DNA from: DAITQM01 sp036832975 | GTDB taxonomy: Bacteria > Pseudomonadota > Gammaproteobacteria > Xanthomonadales > Wenzhouxiangellaceae | Direction: 5' to 3' | Assembly (NCBI GenBank): GCA_036832975.1 | Contig: DAITQM010000001.1 | Location: forward strand, 1 to 64,000 | DNA: 64,000 bases | In this document: positions 7,357-16,161 of the stretch, piece after piece | Layout of the letters: each line of letters starts with the position of its first letter | Numbering within the stretch: position 1 is the stretch's first letter | Translations under genes and position numbers: made by a program | The notes under the pieces: generated by a model | Told to the model about the DNA's origin: nothing | Seen by the model: the letters and a program-made list of their open reading frames with translations, nothing else | Database searches by the model: none

Positions 7357-8124
7357 ATGCCCGCTTTGTTTGCTTTCCGGCGCTGCTTCGCTGTCGTCAA
7401 TGAGTTCGAAGTCACCGAATTCGACGACACCGGGCTGGTAGTTTTGAATCGTCGTGTCGAGCGCCAGGTTCAGGCTGCGCAGCGTCGCGGGAAATGTCCC
7501 GGCGACACTGAGCAGTCCCATCGAGCCGATGCGCAGGCAAGTCAGTGTCGGCCTGCCGCGGTCGTTGGATGCATTGCAATCGAAGCTGGTAACCGATACC
7601 CGGTCGCAGCGGCTGCCGGTGCGCGAGCCGGTGCATTTTTTCAACTCGTCGCGCAGCATCCGTTTCGCATCGAGCGCATTGGCATAAAGACCGTACTGAT
7701 TGAGGAGGTCCGCGGCTTTGAGGCGTGCCGCGGCGAGTTGCTCCGCATTCAATGTCCGTTTGATCCCATCATGATACTCGCGCAGCGGGGCGATATCGGT
7801 CTCGGCCGCGACGTAAGACCAGGCATACGCGGTAAGTGGATCGGGTTCGACATAGAGCCCCGATTCGTACATGGTCGCCAGGCGATATTGCGAAAATTTG
7901 TCGCCGATCGTGGCGAGATCCCGGTACATATCGAATGCCCGGCGGTAGTGGCCGCTGTCGTATGCCTTGTCGGCGCGCTGGCGATAATTTTCCAGCGCCT
8001 GGAGCGCGTTCATGCTACTACCGGACTGTGCAGCCGCCGGTTCGGGATGTCCGGCTGCGGCAAACAGCAGGACCAACCCAACGACGGTCGCCGAGACGTT
8101 AGTTCTTTGTCTCTGTTCCATCAT
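7354..8124 (-). CDS. Secreted hypothetical protein with a Sel1/TPR-like segment
   Basis: About 256 residues starting MMEQRQR, then a signal peptide whose hydrophobic core ends at PAAAQ, so it is exported. Residues about 45-105 form alpha-helical repeats of the Sel1/TPR type (YRRAFDMYRDLA, SQYRLATMYESGLYV), usually protein-binding. The C-terminal half has four Cys (KKCTGSRTGSRC, FDCNAS, LTCLR) and is predicted beta-rich; I do not recognise it. A TTG start at 8145 is possible, but ATG ATG at 8124 gives a better signal peptide. The stop codon lies inside a dispersed repeat. Function unknown. Confidence 0.6.
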   Translation of the reverse strand: MMEQRQRTNVSATVVGLVLLFAAAGHPEPAAAQSGSSMNALQALENYRQRADKAYDSGHYRRAFDMYRDLATIGDKFSQYRLATMYESGLYVEPDPLTAYAWSYVAAETDIAPLREYHDGIKRTLNAEQLAAARLKAADLLNQYGLYANALDAKRMLRDELKKCTGSRTGSRCDRVSVTSFDCNASNDRGRPTLTCLRIGSMGLLSVAGTFPATLRSLNLALDTTIQNYQPGVVEFGDFELIDDSEAAPESKQSGH

Positions 8125-8251
8125 CGATGTCACCGTGCTCTTCAAGGATGATGCGAGGGCCGAGCAGCGTTCGGCTGTAAATCCGGGGACCGGATGAGGC
8201 GGTGAAAGCTGACGCCCGATGCGGGCGGTGCCGCTGCGGCCGGCGTGTTCG

Positions 8252-8653
8252 TCAACTGAAATCGGCGCCGGCGCCGAGCGCCTGTTCCATTTCGTCAGCG
8301 AGCGGGGCGAGGGTGTCGATGCCGTGGGTGAGCAGGGCGGGGGTCAGCGATTCGTAATCGTAATTGGCGCACAGTTTGATGTACGGCACTCCTTCGAGAT
8401 CGCCGACGGCGAGAGTTCCGAGGCGGAGCAGCAGGTTGATGCGCAGGCACTTTTCGGCGTCGAACGCGGCAAGCGGCGCGATCGGCGTTTCCAGGCGCAG
8501 AAAATTACGCCCGTCGCGGTCCTTGATCTCGGCCAAAAACAGGCTCTGGCGGCGCTTGCCGAGATTTGGCTCGATACCGATCAGAAACGGTTCGTCATGA
8601 ACCAATTTATGATGTTTCTTTACGAACTCCCTGATTTCACTGAAGGTTTTCAT
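8252..8653 (-). CDS. Hypothetical protein, possible YbjN-like fold
   Basis: A 133-residue soluble protein whose ATG overlaps the stop of the upstream SDR gene by 4 bp (ATGA), so it is translationally coupled and the last gene of the leucine-catabolism run. It has alternating helix and strand blocks (FSEIREFVKKHHK; SLFLAEIKDRDGRNFLRLET; PYIKLCANYDYESL). The pattern of a short helix, a curved sheet and a C-terminal helix recalls YbjN and type III secretion chaperone-like domains, but this is only an impression. No catalytic motif is visible. Confidence 0.6.
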   Translation of the reverse strand: MKTFSEIREFVKKHHKLVHDEPFLIGIEPNLGKRRQSLFLAEIKDRDGRNFLRLETPIAPLAAFDAEKCLRINLLLRLGTLAVGDLEGVPYIKLCANYDYESLTPALLTHGIDTLAPLADEMEQALGAGADFS

Positions 8654-9417
8654 TTCGGCTGCATCCGAAGCGCGCCGTCGAGGCGCAGTGTGACGCCGTT
8701 GATATAACTGTTGGCGACGATATGGGCCACGAGGTCGGCGAATTCGGCGGGCTTGCCCAAGCGGGGCGGGAACGGGATGCCGGCGGCCAGGGCGGTTTGC
8801 ACTTCCGGCGGCATCGTATCGACCATCGGCGTATGGAAAACGCCCGGCGCGACGCTGACGACGCGGATGCCGAAGCGGGCGAATTCGCGCGCCAGCGGCA
8901 GCGTCATCCCGGCGATACCGCCTTTCGACGCGGCATAAGCCGCCTGGCCGATCTGCCCTTCGTAGGCGGCGATGCTGGCGGTGTTGACGATGACGCCGCG
9001 CTCGCCGTCGTTGTCGGCCGGTTGCTGCTGCATGATCGCCGCCGCCTCCTTGGCCAGATTGAAGGTACCGATGAGATTGATATCGACCGTGCGCCGGAAA
9101 GCGGCGAGCGGCAGCGGGCCATCGCGGCCCAGCGCCCGCCCGGCGCCAAGCACGCCGGCACAGGCCACCGCGACATTGAGTCCGGCGCAGTGCGCGACGG
9201 CTTTTTGCAGCGCTTCGCGCATCGCTGCCTCGTCGCTGACATCGACTGCCAGAAAACACGCCCGGTCGCCCAGTTCGGCCAGTGCCGCGGCGGCCTTGCT
9301 CTCATCGACATCGAGGAGCGCCACCTGCCCGCCATCGGCGATAAAGCGCCGCGCCACCGCCAGCCCGAGGCCCGACACACCGCCCGTAATCGCCGCTTTG
9401 ATTTGATTGTTTTCCAT
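8650..9417 (-). CDS. Short-chain dehydrogenase, 3-hydroxyacyl-CoA dehydrogenase type
   Basis: A 255-residue SDR. Rossmann motif TGGVSGLG at 11-18, Asp in LLDVDES for NAD preference, catalytic Ser148 (NTASIAAYEG), Tyr161 and Lys165 (YAASK), and the terminal LDGALRM typical of the type-2 3-hydroxyacyl-CoA dehydrogenase (HSD17B10-like) branch. The usual NNAG is ACAG here, as in that branch. It lies downstream of the HMG-CoA lyase gene, 137 bp away, and would oxidise hydroxyacyl-CoA intermediates of branched-chain or fatty acid breakdown. The next gene overlaps its stop by 4 bp. Confidence 0.8.
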   Translation of the reverse strand: MENNQIKAAITGGVSGLGLAVARRFIADGGQVALLDVDESKAAAALAELGDRACFLAVDVSDEAAMREALQKAVAHCAGLNVAVACAGVLGAGRALGRDGPLPLAAFRRTVDINLIGTFNLAKEAAAIMQQQPADNDGERGVIVNTASIAAYEGQIGQAAYAASKGGIAGMTLPLAREFARFGIRVVSVAPGVFHTPMVDTMPPEVQTALAAGIPFPPRLGKPAEFADLVAHIVANSYINGVTLRLDGALRMQPK

Positions 9418-9554
9418 AAAAAACCGTTTGCCTGCAAATTTTACGAGGCCTATTATCCAGTAAAACCCGCTGCCGATGCAGCAGTCGCTGGTGTGTGGGT
9501 TCAGCCGGCACGCTGGCCGAGGCGCTGCGGGGTTAAAAAGAACTGTGGAAGTTA

Positions 9555-10541
9555 CTAGTATTTAGTAGCAAGAGATTTGTGGGTGTTGTGGGTGTCGAGC
9601 CGCCGCTTGACGATGGCGCGGCCGGCGCGGCTTTGGTTGCGGCGGTCGAGAAGGTCGGAGATCCACTGGCCGGTGAGGGCCGCCTGGTCGAGGTCGATGC
9701 CGGTCTTCAGACCGAGGCCGTGCAGCAGGTAGATGACGTCTTCGCTGGCGACGTTGCCGCTGGCGCCGCGGGCGTAAGGGCAGCCGCCGAGACCGGCGAT
9801 CGAGGCGTCGATGGTTTTGACCCCGTGGTCGAGGCAGGCGAGGATGTTGGCCAGCGCCTGGCCGTAGGTGTCGTGGAAATGGATGGCCAGGCGGTCGATC
9901 GGGACTTCGCTGGCGACGGCCGCGAGCATTGCCGTGGCGCGGTTCGGGGTGGCGACGCCGATCGTGTCGCCGAGCGAGATTTCGTCGCAGCCGAGCGCCG
10001 CGAGGCGGGCGGCGACGGCGGCGACGGCAGCGGGGTCGATCCACCCCTCGTAAGGACATCCGACTGCGCAGGAGATATAGCCGCGAATCCATAAACCCGC
10101 CTGGCGCGCGGCAGCGACGACCGGCTCGTAGCGTTTCAAGGAGGCGTCGATGGAGCAATTGATGTTGCGCCGGTTGAAGGTTTCGGAAGCGGCGGAGAAA
10201 ATCGCGATCTCGCGCGCCCCGGCGGTCAGCGCCCGTTTCAGCCCGGTGGGGTTGGGGACCAGCACCGGGTAGCGAACGCCGGCCAGACGTTCGATTCTGG
10301 GCAGCAGGGCATCGGCGTCGGCCAATTGTGGGATCCACTTCGGGCTGACAAAGCTGGTCGCTTCGATGACCGGGAAACCGCAGGTGCCGAGGCGTTCGAT
10401 CAGCTCGAGTTTCGTTTCGAGTTTGACCAGCCGCGGTTCGTCTTGCAGACCGTCGCGCGGCCCGACTTCAACCAGGACGATATCGCGCTCCGGCTGTGCA
10501 GCCGGGGCGGTGCTGCTTGTTCGGCCGGCGGTGACGATCAT
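9555..10541 (-). CDS. mvaB: Hydroxymethylglutaryl-CoA lyase
   Basis: A 328-residue TIM-barrel lyase that splits HMG-CoA into acetyl-CoA and acetoacetate, the last step of leucine breakdown. The N-terminal EVGPRDGLQ (residues 25-33) holds the conserved Arg and Asp, IHFHDTYGQALAN holds the metal-binding His pair, and GLGGCPYARGASGN carries the catalytic loop Cys; VASEDVIYLLHGLG follows. The ATG overlaps the stop of the biotin-carboxylase gene by 4 bp (ATGA), so the two are coupled. Slightly longer than the usual 300 residues because of a 15-residue Ala/Pro leader. Also called liuE in pseudomonads. Confidence 0.93.
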   Translation of the reverse strand: MIVTAGRTSSTAPAAQPERDIVLVEVGPRDGLQDEPRLVKLETKLELIERLGTCGFPVIEATSFVSPKWIPQLADADALLPRIERLAGVRYPVLVPNPTGLKRALTAGAREIAIFSAASETFNRRNINCSIDASLKRYEPVVAAARQAGLWIRGYISCAVGCPYEGWIDPAAVAAVAARLAALGCDEISLGDTIGVATPNRATAMLAAVASEVPIDRLAIHFHDTYGQALANILACLDHGVKTIDASIAGLGGCPYARGASGNVASEDVIYLLHGLGLKTGIDLDQAALTGQWISDLLDRRNQSRAGRAIVKRRLDTHNTHKSLATKY

Positions 10542-12526
10542 TCCGCAAAACCGATCAGCAGCGCGTCCGCGGCGACGAAATCGCCGGCGCCGACGTGGAT
10601 CGCCTGCACTGTTCCCGCTGCCGGAGCGCGCAGCGTGATTTCCATTTTCATCGCTTCCATGATGATCAGAGGCTGATCGGAGGCGATCTGTTCCCCGGCC
10701 GCAGCCCGCACGGCGACGATTTTGCCGGGCATCGGGGCGTGCAGACCACCGGCCAGCGGATCGACGGCCGGTTCGATGTCATGGGTTTCGAGAAAGGCCA
10801 CGGTGAAACGCCGGCCGCCGACGGTCAGCGCCAAGCGGTCCGCTTCGTCGAGAACGGGCACCCGGTGGCCGATACCGTCGAGCGTCGCAGTCAAGGTTGT
10901 GCCAGCGAGGCGCAGCGCGGAAAGCAGGTGGGCATTGTTTGCTTCCAGGTCAGCGGCGCTGTAGACACGCCAACCGGCCGGTGTATTTTCGAGCCGCCAT
11001 TCGGCCTCGCAATCGGCCAGCGCCAGGCGCCAGGTGATGGCCTGCGCCGCGCCGTTGCTCCAACCGTCGCCGGCCAGCCAGGGATTGGCCGGCTCGCCGG
11101 CGGTCTGTTGCGCCAGGCGGGCGGCGATCGCCAGTAATTGGGCGCATTCCACTAAATCAGCATCGTCATCTAAAAAATGATCGACGTCCCGGTCGATCGT
11201 CGCCGTGCGGATTTGCGCGGCGGAAAATTCAGGCGAAGAGAGCAGGGATTGCAGAAAGCCGAGATTGGAATGCGGGCCGGCCAGTGCGGTATGCGCCAGG
11301 GCGGCGTGCAACCGGCTGACGGCTGTGGCGCGGTCGGTGCCGTGGGCGATGAATTTGGCGATCATCGGATCGTAATGGACGCCGATGCGATCGCCGGCCT
11401 CGTAGCCGCTGTCGATGCGGAGTGTGCCGTTGCCGTTGCTGGCCGCCGGCGTCGTGAAGACCGTCAACGTGCCGCTCGACGGTAAAAAACCGCGGGCAGG
11501 GTCTTCGGCGTAGAGCCGGGCCTCGACAGCGTGGCCGCGGCAGTCGATGTGTTCCTGGGACAAAGGCAGCGCTTCGCCGGCCGCAATGCGCAACTGCCAT
11601 TCGACGAGATCGAGCCCGGTCACCGCTTCCGTAACCGGATGTTCTACTTGAAGTCTCGTGTTCATCTCCATGAAATAGAAGGAGTTTTCTTCCATGATCA
11701 TTTCGACGGTGCCGGCGTTGAGGTATTCGACGGCGCGCGCTGCGGCGAGGGCCGCGCGGTGGATCGCCTGGCGCGTCTTGAGATCGAGTCCGGGGGCCGG
11801 AGCTTCCTCGACGATTTTCTGGTGGCGGCGCTGGGCCGAGCAGTCGCGCTCGTATAAGTGGAGCAGATTGCCATAGCGGTCGCCGAAGACCTGGACTTCG
11901 ATGTGGCGCGGCGCGGCGAGGTATTTTTCGATGATGACTTGATCGTCGCCGAAGGCGCCGAGTGCTTCGCGGCGCACCGTGGCCAGCGCGGCGGCGAAAT
12001 CGTCCGCGGTTTTGACCAGGCGCATGCCCTTACCGCCGCCGCCGGCCGCTGCTTTGAGCAAAACCGGATAACCGATTTCACCGGCGGCGGCGGCGAGGTG
12101 ATCGTCGTCCTGCACTGCGCCGTCATCGCCCGGCACGACGGGCACGCCGGCGGCGCGCATCACCGCTTTGGCCGCCGCTTTCGAACCCATTTTTTCGATG
12201 GTCGCGGCGGTCGGGCCGACGAAGATCAGGCCGGCCTGTTCGACGGCGCGGGCGAATGCGGCGTTTTCGGCCAAAAAGCCGTAACCGGGATGGATCGCCT
12301 GGGCGCCGCAGCGCTCTGCCGCGGCGACGATCGCCGCCCCGTTCAAGTAGGTTTCGGCGACGCTTGCCCCGGTCAACGGATAGGCATAATCAGCTAATCT
12401 GACGTGCAAAGCGTCGCGATCGTGGGCGCTGTAGACCACCGCGGTTTCGATACCGAGCCGCCGGCAGGTGCGGATGATGCGGCAGGCGATTTCGCCGCGA
12501 TTGGCGATCAGCAGGCGTTCAAACAT
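10538..12526 (-). CDS. liuD: Methylcrotonyl-CoA carboxylase, biotin carboxylase/BCCP subunit alpha
   Basis: A 662-residue alpha subunit. Residues 1-450 are a biotin carboxylase (MFERLLIANRGEIACR start, GGGGKGMRLV ATP-grasp loop, EMNTRLQVEHPVTE, RLYAEDP). A connecting beta domain follows, and the C-terminal biotinyl domain has EAMKME with biotinylated Lys at about 627. It works with the beta subunit encoded 1 kb upstream to carboxylate 3-methylcrotonyl-CoA. The start overlaps the hydratase gene by 8 bp. An acetyl- or propionyl-CoA carboxylase alpha could look similar, but the neighbours fix the substrate. Confidence 0.93.
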   Translation of the reverse strand: MFERLLIANRGEIACRIIRTCRRLGIETAVVYSAHDRDALHVRLADYAYPLTGASVAETYLNGAAIVAAAERCGAQAIHPGYGFLAENAAFARAVEQAGLIFVGPTAATIEKMGSKAAAKAVMRAAGVPVVPGDDGAVQDDDHLAAAAGEIGYPVLLKAAAGGGGKGMRLVKTADDFAAALATVRREALGAFGDDQVIIEKYLAAPRHIEVQVFGDRYGNLLHLYERDCSAQRRHQKIVEEAPAPGLDLKTRQAIHRAALAAARAVEYLNAGTVEMIMEENSFYFMEMNTRLQVEHPVTEAVTGLDLVEWQLRIAAGEALPLSQEHIDCRGHAVEARLYAEDPARGFLPSSGTLTVFTTPAASNGNGTLRIDSGYEAGDRIGVHYDPMIAKFIAHGTDRATAVSRLHAALAHTALAGPHSNLGFLQSLLSSPEFSAAQIRTATIDRDVDHFLDDDADLVECAQLLAIAARLAQQTAGEPANPWLAGDGWSNGAAQAITWRLALADCEAEWRLENTPAGWRVYSAADLEANNAHLLSALRLAGTTLTATLDGIGHRVPVLDEADRLALTVGGRRFTVAFLETHDIEPAVDPLAGGLHAPMPGKIVAVRAAAGEQIASDQPLIIMEAMKMEITLRAPAAGTVQAIHVGAGDFVAADALLIGFAE

Positions 12527-13355
12527 CGGCTGCGCCGTCCTCGGGCGGTGGCGCCCACGGCGGCGGCTTTTGGGCGAGAAAAGCGGCGATACCGCTTTGC
12601 GCCTCGGGCGCCGCCCGCAAACGGGCGATCAACGCCGCGTGTTCCTGATCCTGCTTCAATGATTCGGCCGGCTGCCGGCCGGCGCAGCGCAAAGCAAGTC
12701 GTTTGGCCTCGCGCTGGGCCTGTGGCCCGCCTTTGACCAGCCAGTGCAAAACGCGCCCGACTGCGGCGTCGAGGTCGGCGGCGGGGACGCATTCGTGCAG
12801 CAATTCGAGGCGCAGGGCCGTCTTTGCGTCGAACACTTCGCCGCTGACGAAATAGCGACGCGCCTGCCGACCGCCGATGGCCGCCAGAACATAAGGCGCG
12901 ATCACCGCCGGTACCAGACCGAGCCGAACTTCGCTAAGCGCGAATTTAGCGTGTTCGACGCCAATGGCGATATCGCAGCAAGCGACCAGGCCGACACCGC
13001 CGCCGTAAGCCGAACCGTTGACCCGGGCGATGGTCGGCCGCGGAAAATAATTCAAGATGCGGAGCAGCGCCGCGAGCTTTTGCGCGTCGGCCTGGTTTTC
13101 GGCTTTACCGGCTTCGGCCATGCGCCGCATCCAGTTGAGGTCGGCGCCAGCCGAAAAGGTCTGGCCGCGGCCGGTCAGCACGACAGCCGTGACCCGCTCG
13201 TCGCCGGCCAGCCCTTCGAGCGCCGCGGTCAGTTCGGCGACGAGCTGGTCGTCGAAGGCGTTGTGGATTTCGGGGCGAGCGAGTTCAAGGTACGCGACCC
13301 GGCCGTCGCGGCGGCAGGCGACGGCGGCCTTCTCGTTGGCGGTGGGCGGGTTCAC
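12519..13355 (-). CDS. liuC: Methylglutaconyl-CoA hydratase (enoyl-CoA hydratase family)
   Basis: A 278-residue crotonase-fold enzyme converting 3-methylglutaconyl-CoA to HMG-CoA. Visible are AYLELARPEIHNAFDDQL, the oxyanion loop SAGADLNWMRRMA (the LNWM form is typical of LiuC), and NGSAYGGGVGLVACCDIAI with the second oxyanion Gly. The GTG at 13355 overlaps the beta-subunit stop by 4 bp (GTGA), and no ATG fits the family N-terminus. The longer open frame upstream is a shadow of liuB. Sits between the two carboxylase subunits, as in pseudomonad liu operons. Confidence 0.9.
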   Translation of the reverse strand: MNPPTANEKAAVACRRDGRVAYLELARPEIHNAFDDQLVAELTAALEGLAGDERVTAVVLTGRGQTFSAGADLNWMRRMAEAGKAENQADAQKLAALLRILNYFPRPTIARVNGSAYGGGVGLVACCDIAIGVEHAKFALSEVRLGLVPAVIAPYVLAAIGGRQARRYFVSGEVFDAKTALRLELLHECVPAADLDAAVGRVLHWLVKGGPQAQREAKRLALRCAGRQPAESLKQDQEHAALIARLRAAPEAQSGIAAFLAQKPPPWAPPPEDGAADV

Positions 13356-14962
13356 ATCCGGAACACGCCGTAGCGTGCCGCGTGCTCTGGGCGCGGCGCC
13401 GCGGCGGAGACGGCGAGCGCCAGGGTCAGGACGCGGCGGGTGTCGAGCGGATCGATGATGCCGTCGTCCCACAGCCGGGCGGTGGCGTAATACGGGTTGC
13501 CTTGCGTTTCGTACTGGGCGCGGATTTCGGCGCGGAACGCTTCTTCGGCCGCCGCCGGCCATTCGGCGCCGCGTTTTTCGAGGCCTTCGCGACGGACCAT
13601 GGCGAGCACGGTGGCCGCTTGTTCGCCGCCCATCACCGAGATTCGGGCGTTCGGCCAGGTCCACAGAAAACGCGGCTGATAGCCGCGGCCGCACATCGCG
13701 TAATTGCCGGCGCCGAATGAACCGCCGATGATCACGGTGAATTTGGGAACGTTGGAACAGGCGACCGCAGTGACCATCTTGGCGCCGTCGCGGGCGATGC
13801 CGCCGGCCTCGTATTTGCTGCCGACCATAAAGCCGGTGATGTTTTGCAGGAACAGCAACGGCACACCGCGCTGGTTGCAGAGCTGGATGAAATGCGCGCC
13901 CTTGAGCGCCGATTCTGAAAACAGGATGCCGTTGTTGGCGACGATGCCGAGCGGATAGCCGCCGACGTGGGCGAAACCGGTGACCAGTGTCTTGCCGTAG
14001 CGCGCTTTGAATTCGCTGAACTCCGAACCGTCGACCAGCCGGCCGATCACTTCGCGGACGTCGTAGGGGTAACGCGTATCCTGCGGAATCAGGCCGTACA
14101 GTTCGTTCGGGTCGAGCTTGGGCGGGCGCGGCGCGGTGGGCGGTGGCGGCAGCGGCGGGCGGTTCAGATGGCGGACCAGGTCGCGGGCGATGCCCAGGGC
14201 ATGGCCGTCGTTTTCGGCGAAGTGGTCGGCGACGCCGGAACGCGTGGTGTGCACTTCGGCTCCACCCAGGGTTTCGGCATCGACTTCCTCGCCGGTCGCC
14301 GCCTTGACCAGCGGCGGTCCGCCGAGAAATATCGTTCCCTGTTCGCGAACGATGATCGTCTCGTCGCTCATCGCCGGCACATAGGCGCCGCCGGCCGTGC
14401 ACGAGCCCATGACGACGGCGATCTGCGGAATGTTGGCTGCCGACAAGCGGGCCTGGTTGTAGAAAATCCGGCCGAAATGGTCGCGGTCGGGGAACACTTC
14501 GTCTTGCAGCGGCAGATAGGCGCCGCCGGAATCGACCAGGTAAATGCACGGCAGGTGGTTTTCGGCGGCGATCTCCTGGGCGCGCAGGTGTTTTTTGACG
14601 GTGAGCGGAAAATATGTGCCGCCTTTGACTGTCGCGTCGTTGGCAATCACCATCACCGGCGTGCCGTGCACGGTGCCGAGGCCCGAGATCAGACCGGCGG
14701 CCGGCGCCTGGTTGTCGTACAGGCCGTCCGCGGCGAGCGGCGACAATTCGAGAAACGGGCTGCCGTCGTCGAGCAGTTGGGCGAGCCGCGCCCTGGGCAG
14801 CAGTTTGCCGCGCGCCGTGTGCCGTTCGCGGGCCGCCTCGCCGCCGCCGGCGGCGGCCTGTTTCTGGCGCTCGCGCCATGCAGCGACCAGGCCGGAAAGG
14901 TGTGCGGCGTTGGCTTTGAATTCGTCGCTGCCGGGCGTTACCGCGGTCGCCAGCGTGGTCAT
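13352..14962 (-). CDS. liuB: Methylcrotonyl-CoA carboxylase, carboxyltransferase subunit beta
   Basis: A 536-residue carboxyltransferase, the usual size for MCC beta. It transfers the carboxyl from biotin to 3-methylcrotonyl-CoA. Seen are ARGKLLPRARLAQLLD, LIDSGGAYLPLQ-like VDSGGAYLPLQDEVFPD, CTAGGAYVPAMSDE, GGPPLVKAATGE, and the C-terminal MGGEQAATVLA and GSFGAGNYAMCGR loops that build the acyl-CoA oxyanion holes. The ATG at 14962 starts MTTLATAV and lies 2 bp after the thiolase stop. Coupled to liuC downstream by a 4-bp overlap. Confidence 0.93.
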   Translation of the reverse strand: MTTLATAVTPGSDEFKANAAHLSGLVAAWRERQKQAAAGGGEAARERHTARGKLLPRARLAQLLDDGSPFLELSPLAADGLYDNQAPAAGLISGLGTVHGTPVMVIANDATVKGGTYFPLTVKKHLRAQEIAAENHLPCIYLVDSGGAYLPLQDEVFPDRDHFGRIFYNQARLSAANIPQIAVVMGSCTAGGAYVPAMSDETIIVREQGTIFLGGPPLVKAATGEEVDAETLGGAEVHTTRSGVADHFAENDGHALGIARDLVRHLNRPPLPPPPTAPRPPKLDPNELYGLIPQDTRYPYDVREVIGRLVDGSEFSEFKARYGKTLVTGFAHVGGYPLGIVANNGILFSESALKGAHFIQLCNQRGVPLLFLQNITGFMVGSKYEAGGIARDGAKMVTAVACSNVPKFTVIIGGSFGAGNYAMCGRGYQPRFLWTWPNARISVMGGEQAATVLAMVRREGLEKRGAEWPAAAEEAFRAEIRAQYETQGNPYYATARLWDDGIIDPLDTRRVLTLALAVSAAAPRPEHAARYGVFRM

Positions 14963-14964
14963 CT

Positions 14965-16143
14965 TCAGATCCTTTCGAGGGCCACCGCCGTGGCCTCGCC
15001 GCCGCCGATGCACAATGCCGCGATACCGCGCTTGAGCCCGCGGCGGGTCAGGGCATTGAGCAGCGTGACCACCAAGCGGGCGCCGCTGGCGCCGATCGGA
15101 TGGCCGAGGGCGCAGGCGCCGCCGTTGACGTTGACTTTTTCCGGATCGAGATCGAGATCGCGAAGCGCGGCCATCGTCACGACGGCGAACGCTTCGTTGA
15201 TTTCGAACAAATCGACGTCATCAGCCGTCCAACCGATCCGATCCATCAAGCGCCGGATCGCGCCGATCGGGGCGGTGGTGAACCATTCCGGTTCCTGGGC
15301 GTGCGTCGCATGTCCGACCAGCGTGGCGAGCGGCGTGGCGCCGAGACGACCGGCGTCGATCTCGCGCAGCAGGACGCAGGCCGCGGCGCCGTCGGAAATT
15401 TTCGAGGCGTTGGCGGCGGTGACCGTCCCGTCCTTGGCGAACGCCGGTTTGAGCGCCGGGATTTTGTCGAGGTTGCAGCGCGGCGGTTCCTCGTCGCGGT
15501 CATAGCGCCGGGTCTGACCGCGCACCGTGACCTCGACCGCGGTGATTTCGTGCGGAAAATCGGTGTCCATCGCCGCCATCGCGCGGCGCACCGAGGTCGC
15601 CGCAAACGCATCTTGCTCCTCGCGGCTGAAATGGTAATGCGCCGCACAGCGTTCGCCGAACTGACCCATCAGTAATTGATCGTAGGGATTTTGCAGGCCG
15701 TCGTAAAACATGTGGTCGATGATTTCACCGTGCCCCAGGCGGTAGCCGGCGCGCGCCTTGGGCAGCAGGTAAGGCGCGTTGGTCATCGATTCCATGCCGC
15801 CGGCGACAACAACCTCGGCGCTGCCGGCGGCGAGCAGGTCGGCGCCGAGCATGATGGCTTTCATCCCCGAGCCGCACACCTTGCTCACCGTCGTGCAGCC
15901 AGCGGCGAGCGGCAGGCCGGCGGCGAGCGCCGCTTGACGCGCCGGCGCCTGGCCGACGCCGGCGGACAGCACGCAACCCATCAGCACTTCGCTGATTTGC
16001 TCCGCCTGGAGCGCGCTTTGTTCGAGCGCGGCGCGGATCGCCGCGGCACCGAGGGCCGGGGCGGCCAGCGCCTGGAACTGCCCCTGGAACGAGCCGATCG
16101 GGGTGCGTTTGGCGCCGCAGATGACAATCGGGTTGGTCGTCAT
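14965..16143 (-). CDS. Acetyl-CoA C-acetyltransferase (thiolase)
   Basis: A 392-residue biosynthetic or degradative thiolase II. The nucleophile is Cys90 in KVCGSGMKAIM, His348 is in NGGACALGHPIGASGAR, and Cys378 is in LCIGGGEATAV. The last motif reads GGGEA where most thiolases have GGGMG or GGGQG. It is preceded by a strong GGAGGAGTG ribosome site and lies 18 bp after the isovaleryl-CoA dehydrogenase stop. In this operon it can cleave acetoacetyl-CoA made from the acetoacetate released by HMG-CoA lyase, or process chain-shortened acyl-CoAs. Confidence 0.9.
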   Translation of the reverse strand: MTTNPIVICGAKRTPIGSFQGQFQALAAPALGAAAIRAALEQSALQAEQISEVLMGCVLSAGVGQAPARQAALAAGLPLAAGCTTVSKVCGSGMKAIMLGADLLAAGSAEVVVAGGMESMTNAPYLLPKARAGYRLGHGEIIDHMFYDGLQNPYDQLLMGQFGERCAAHYHFSREEQDAFAATSVRRAMAAMDTDFPHEITAVEVTVRGQTRRYDRDEEPPRCNLDKIPALKPAFAKDGTVTAANASKISDGAAACVLLREIDAGRLGATPLATLVGHATHAQEPEWFTTAPIGAIRRLMDRIGWTADDVDLFEINEAFAVVTMAALRDLDLDPEKVNVNGGACALGHPIGASGARLVVTLLNALTRRGLKRGIAALCIGGGEATAVALERI

Positions 16144-16161
16144 TTCACTCCTCCATGCCGG

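Noticed and set aside
12519..14879. 786-residue minus-strand open frame
   Set aside because: Only its last 278 residues are a real protein (methylglutaconyl-CoA hydratase from GTG 13355); the rest is out of frame over liuB.
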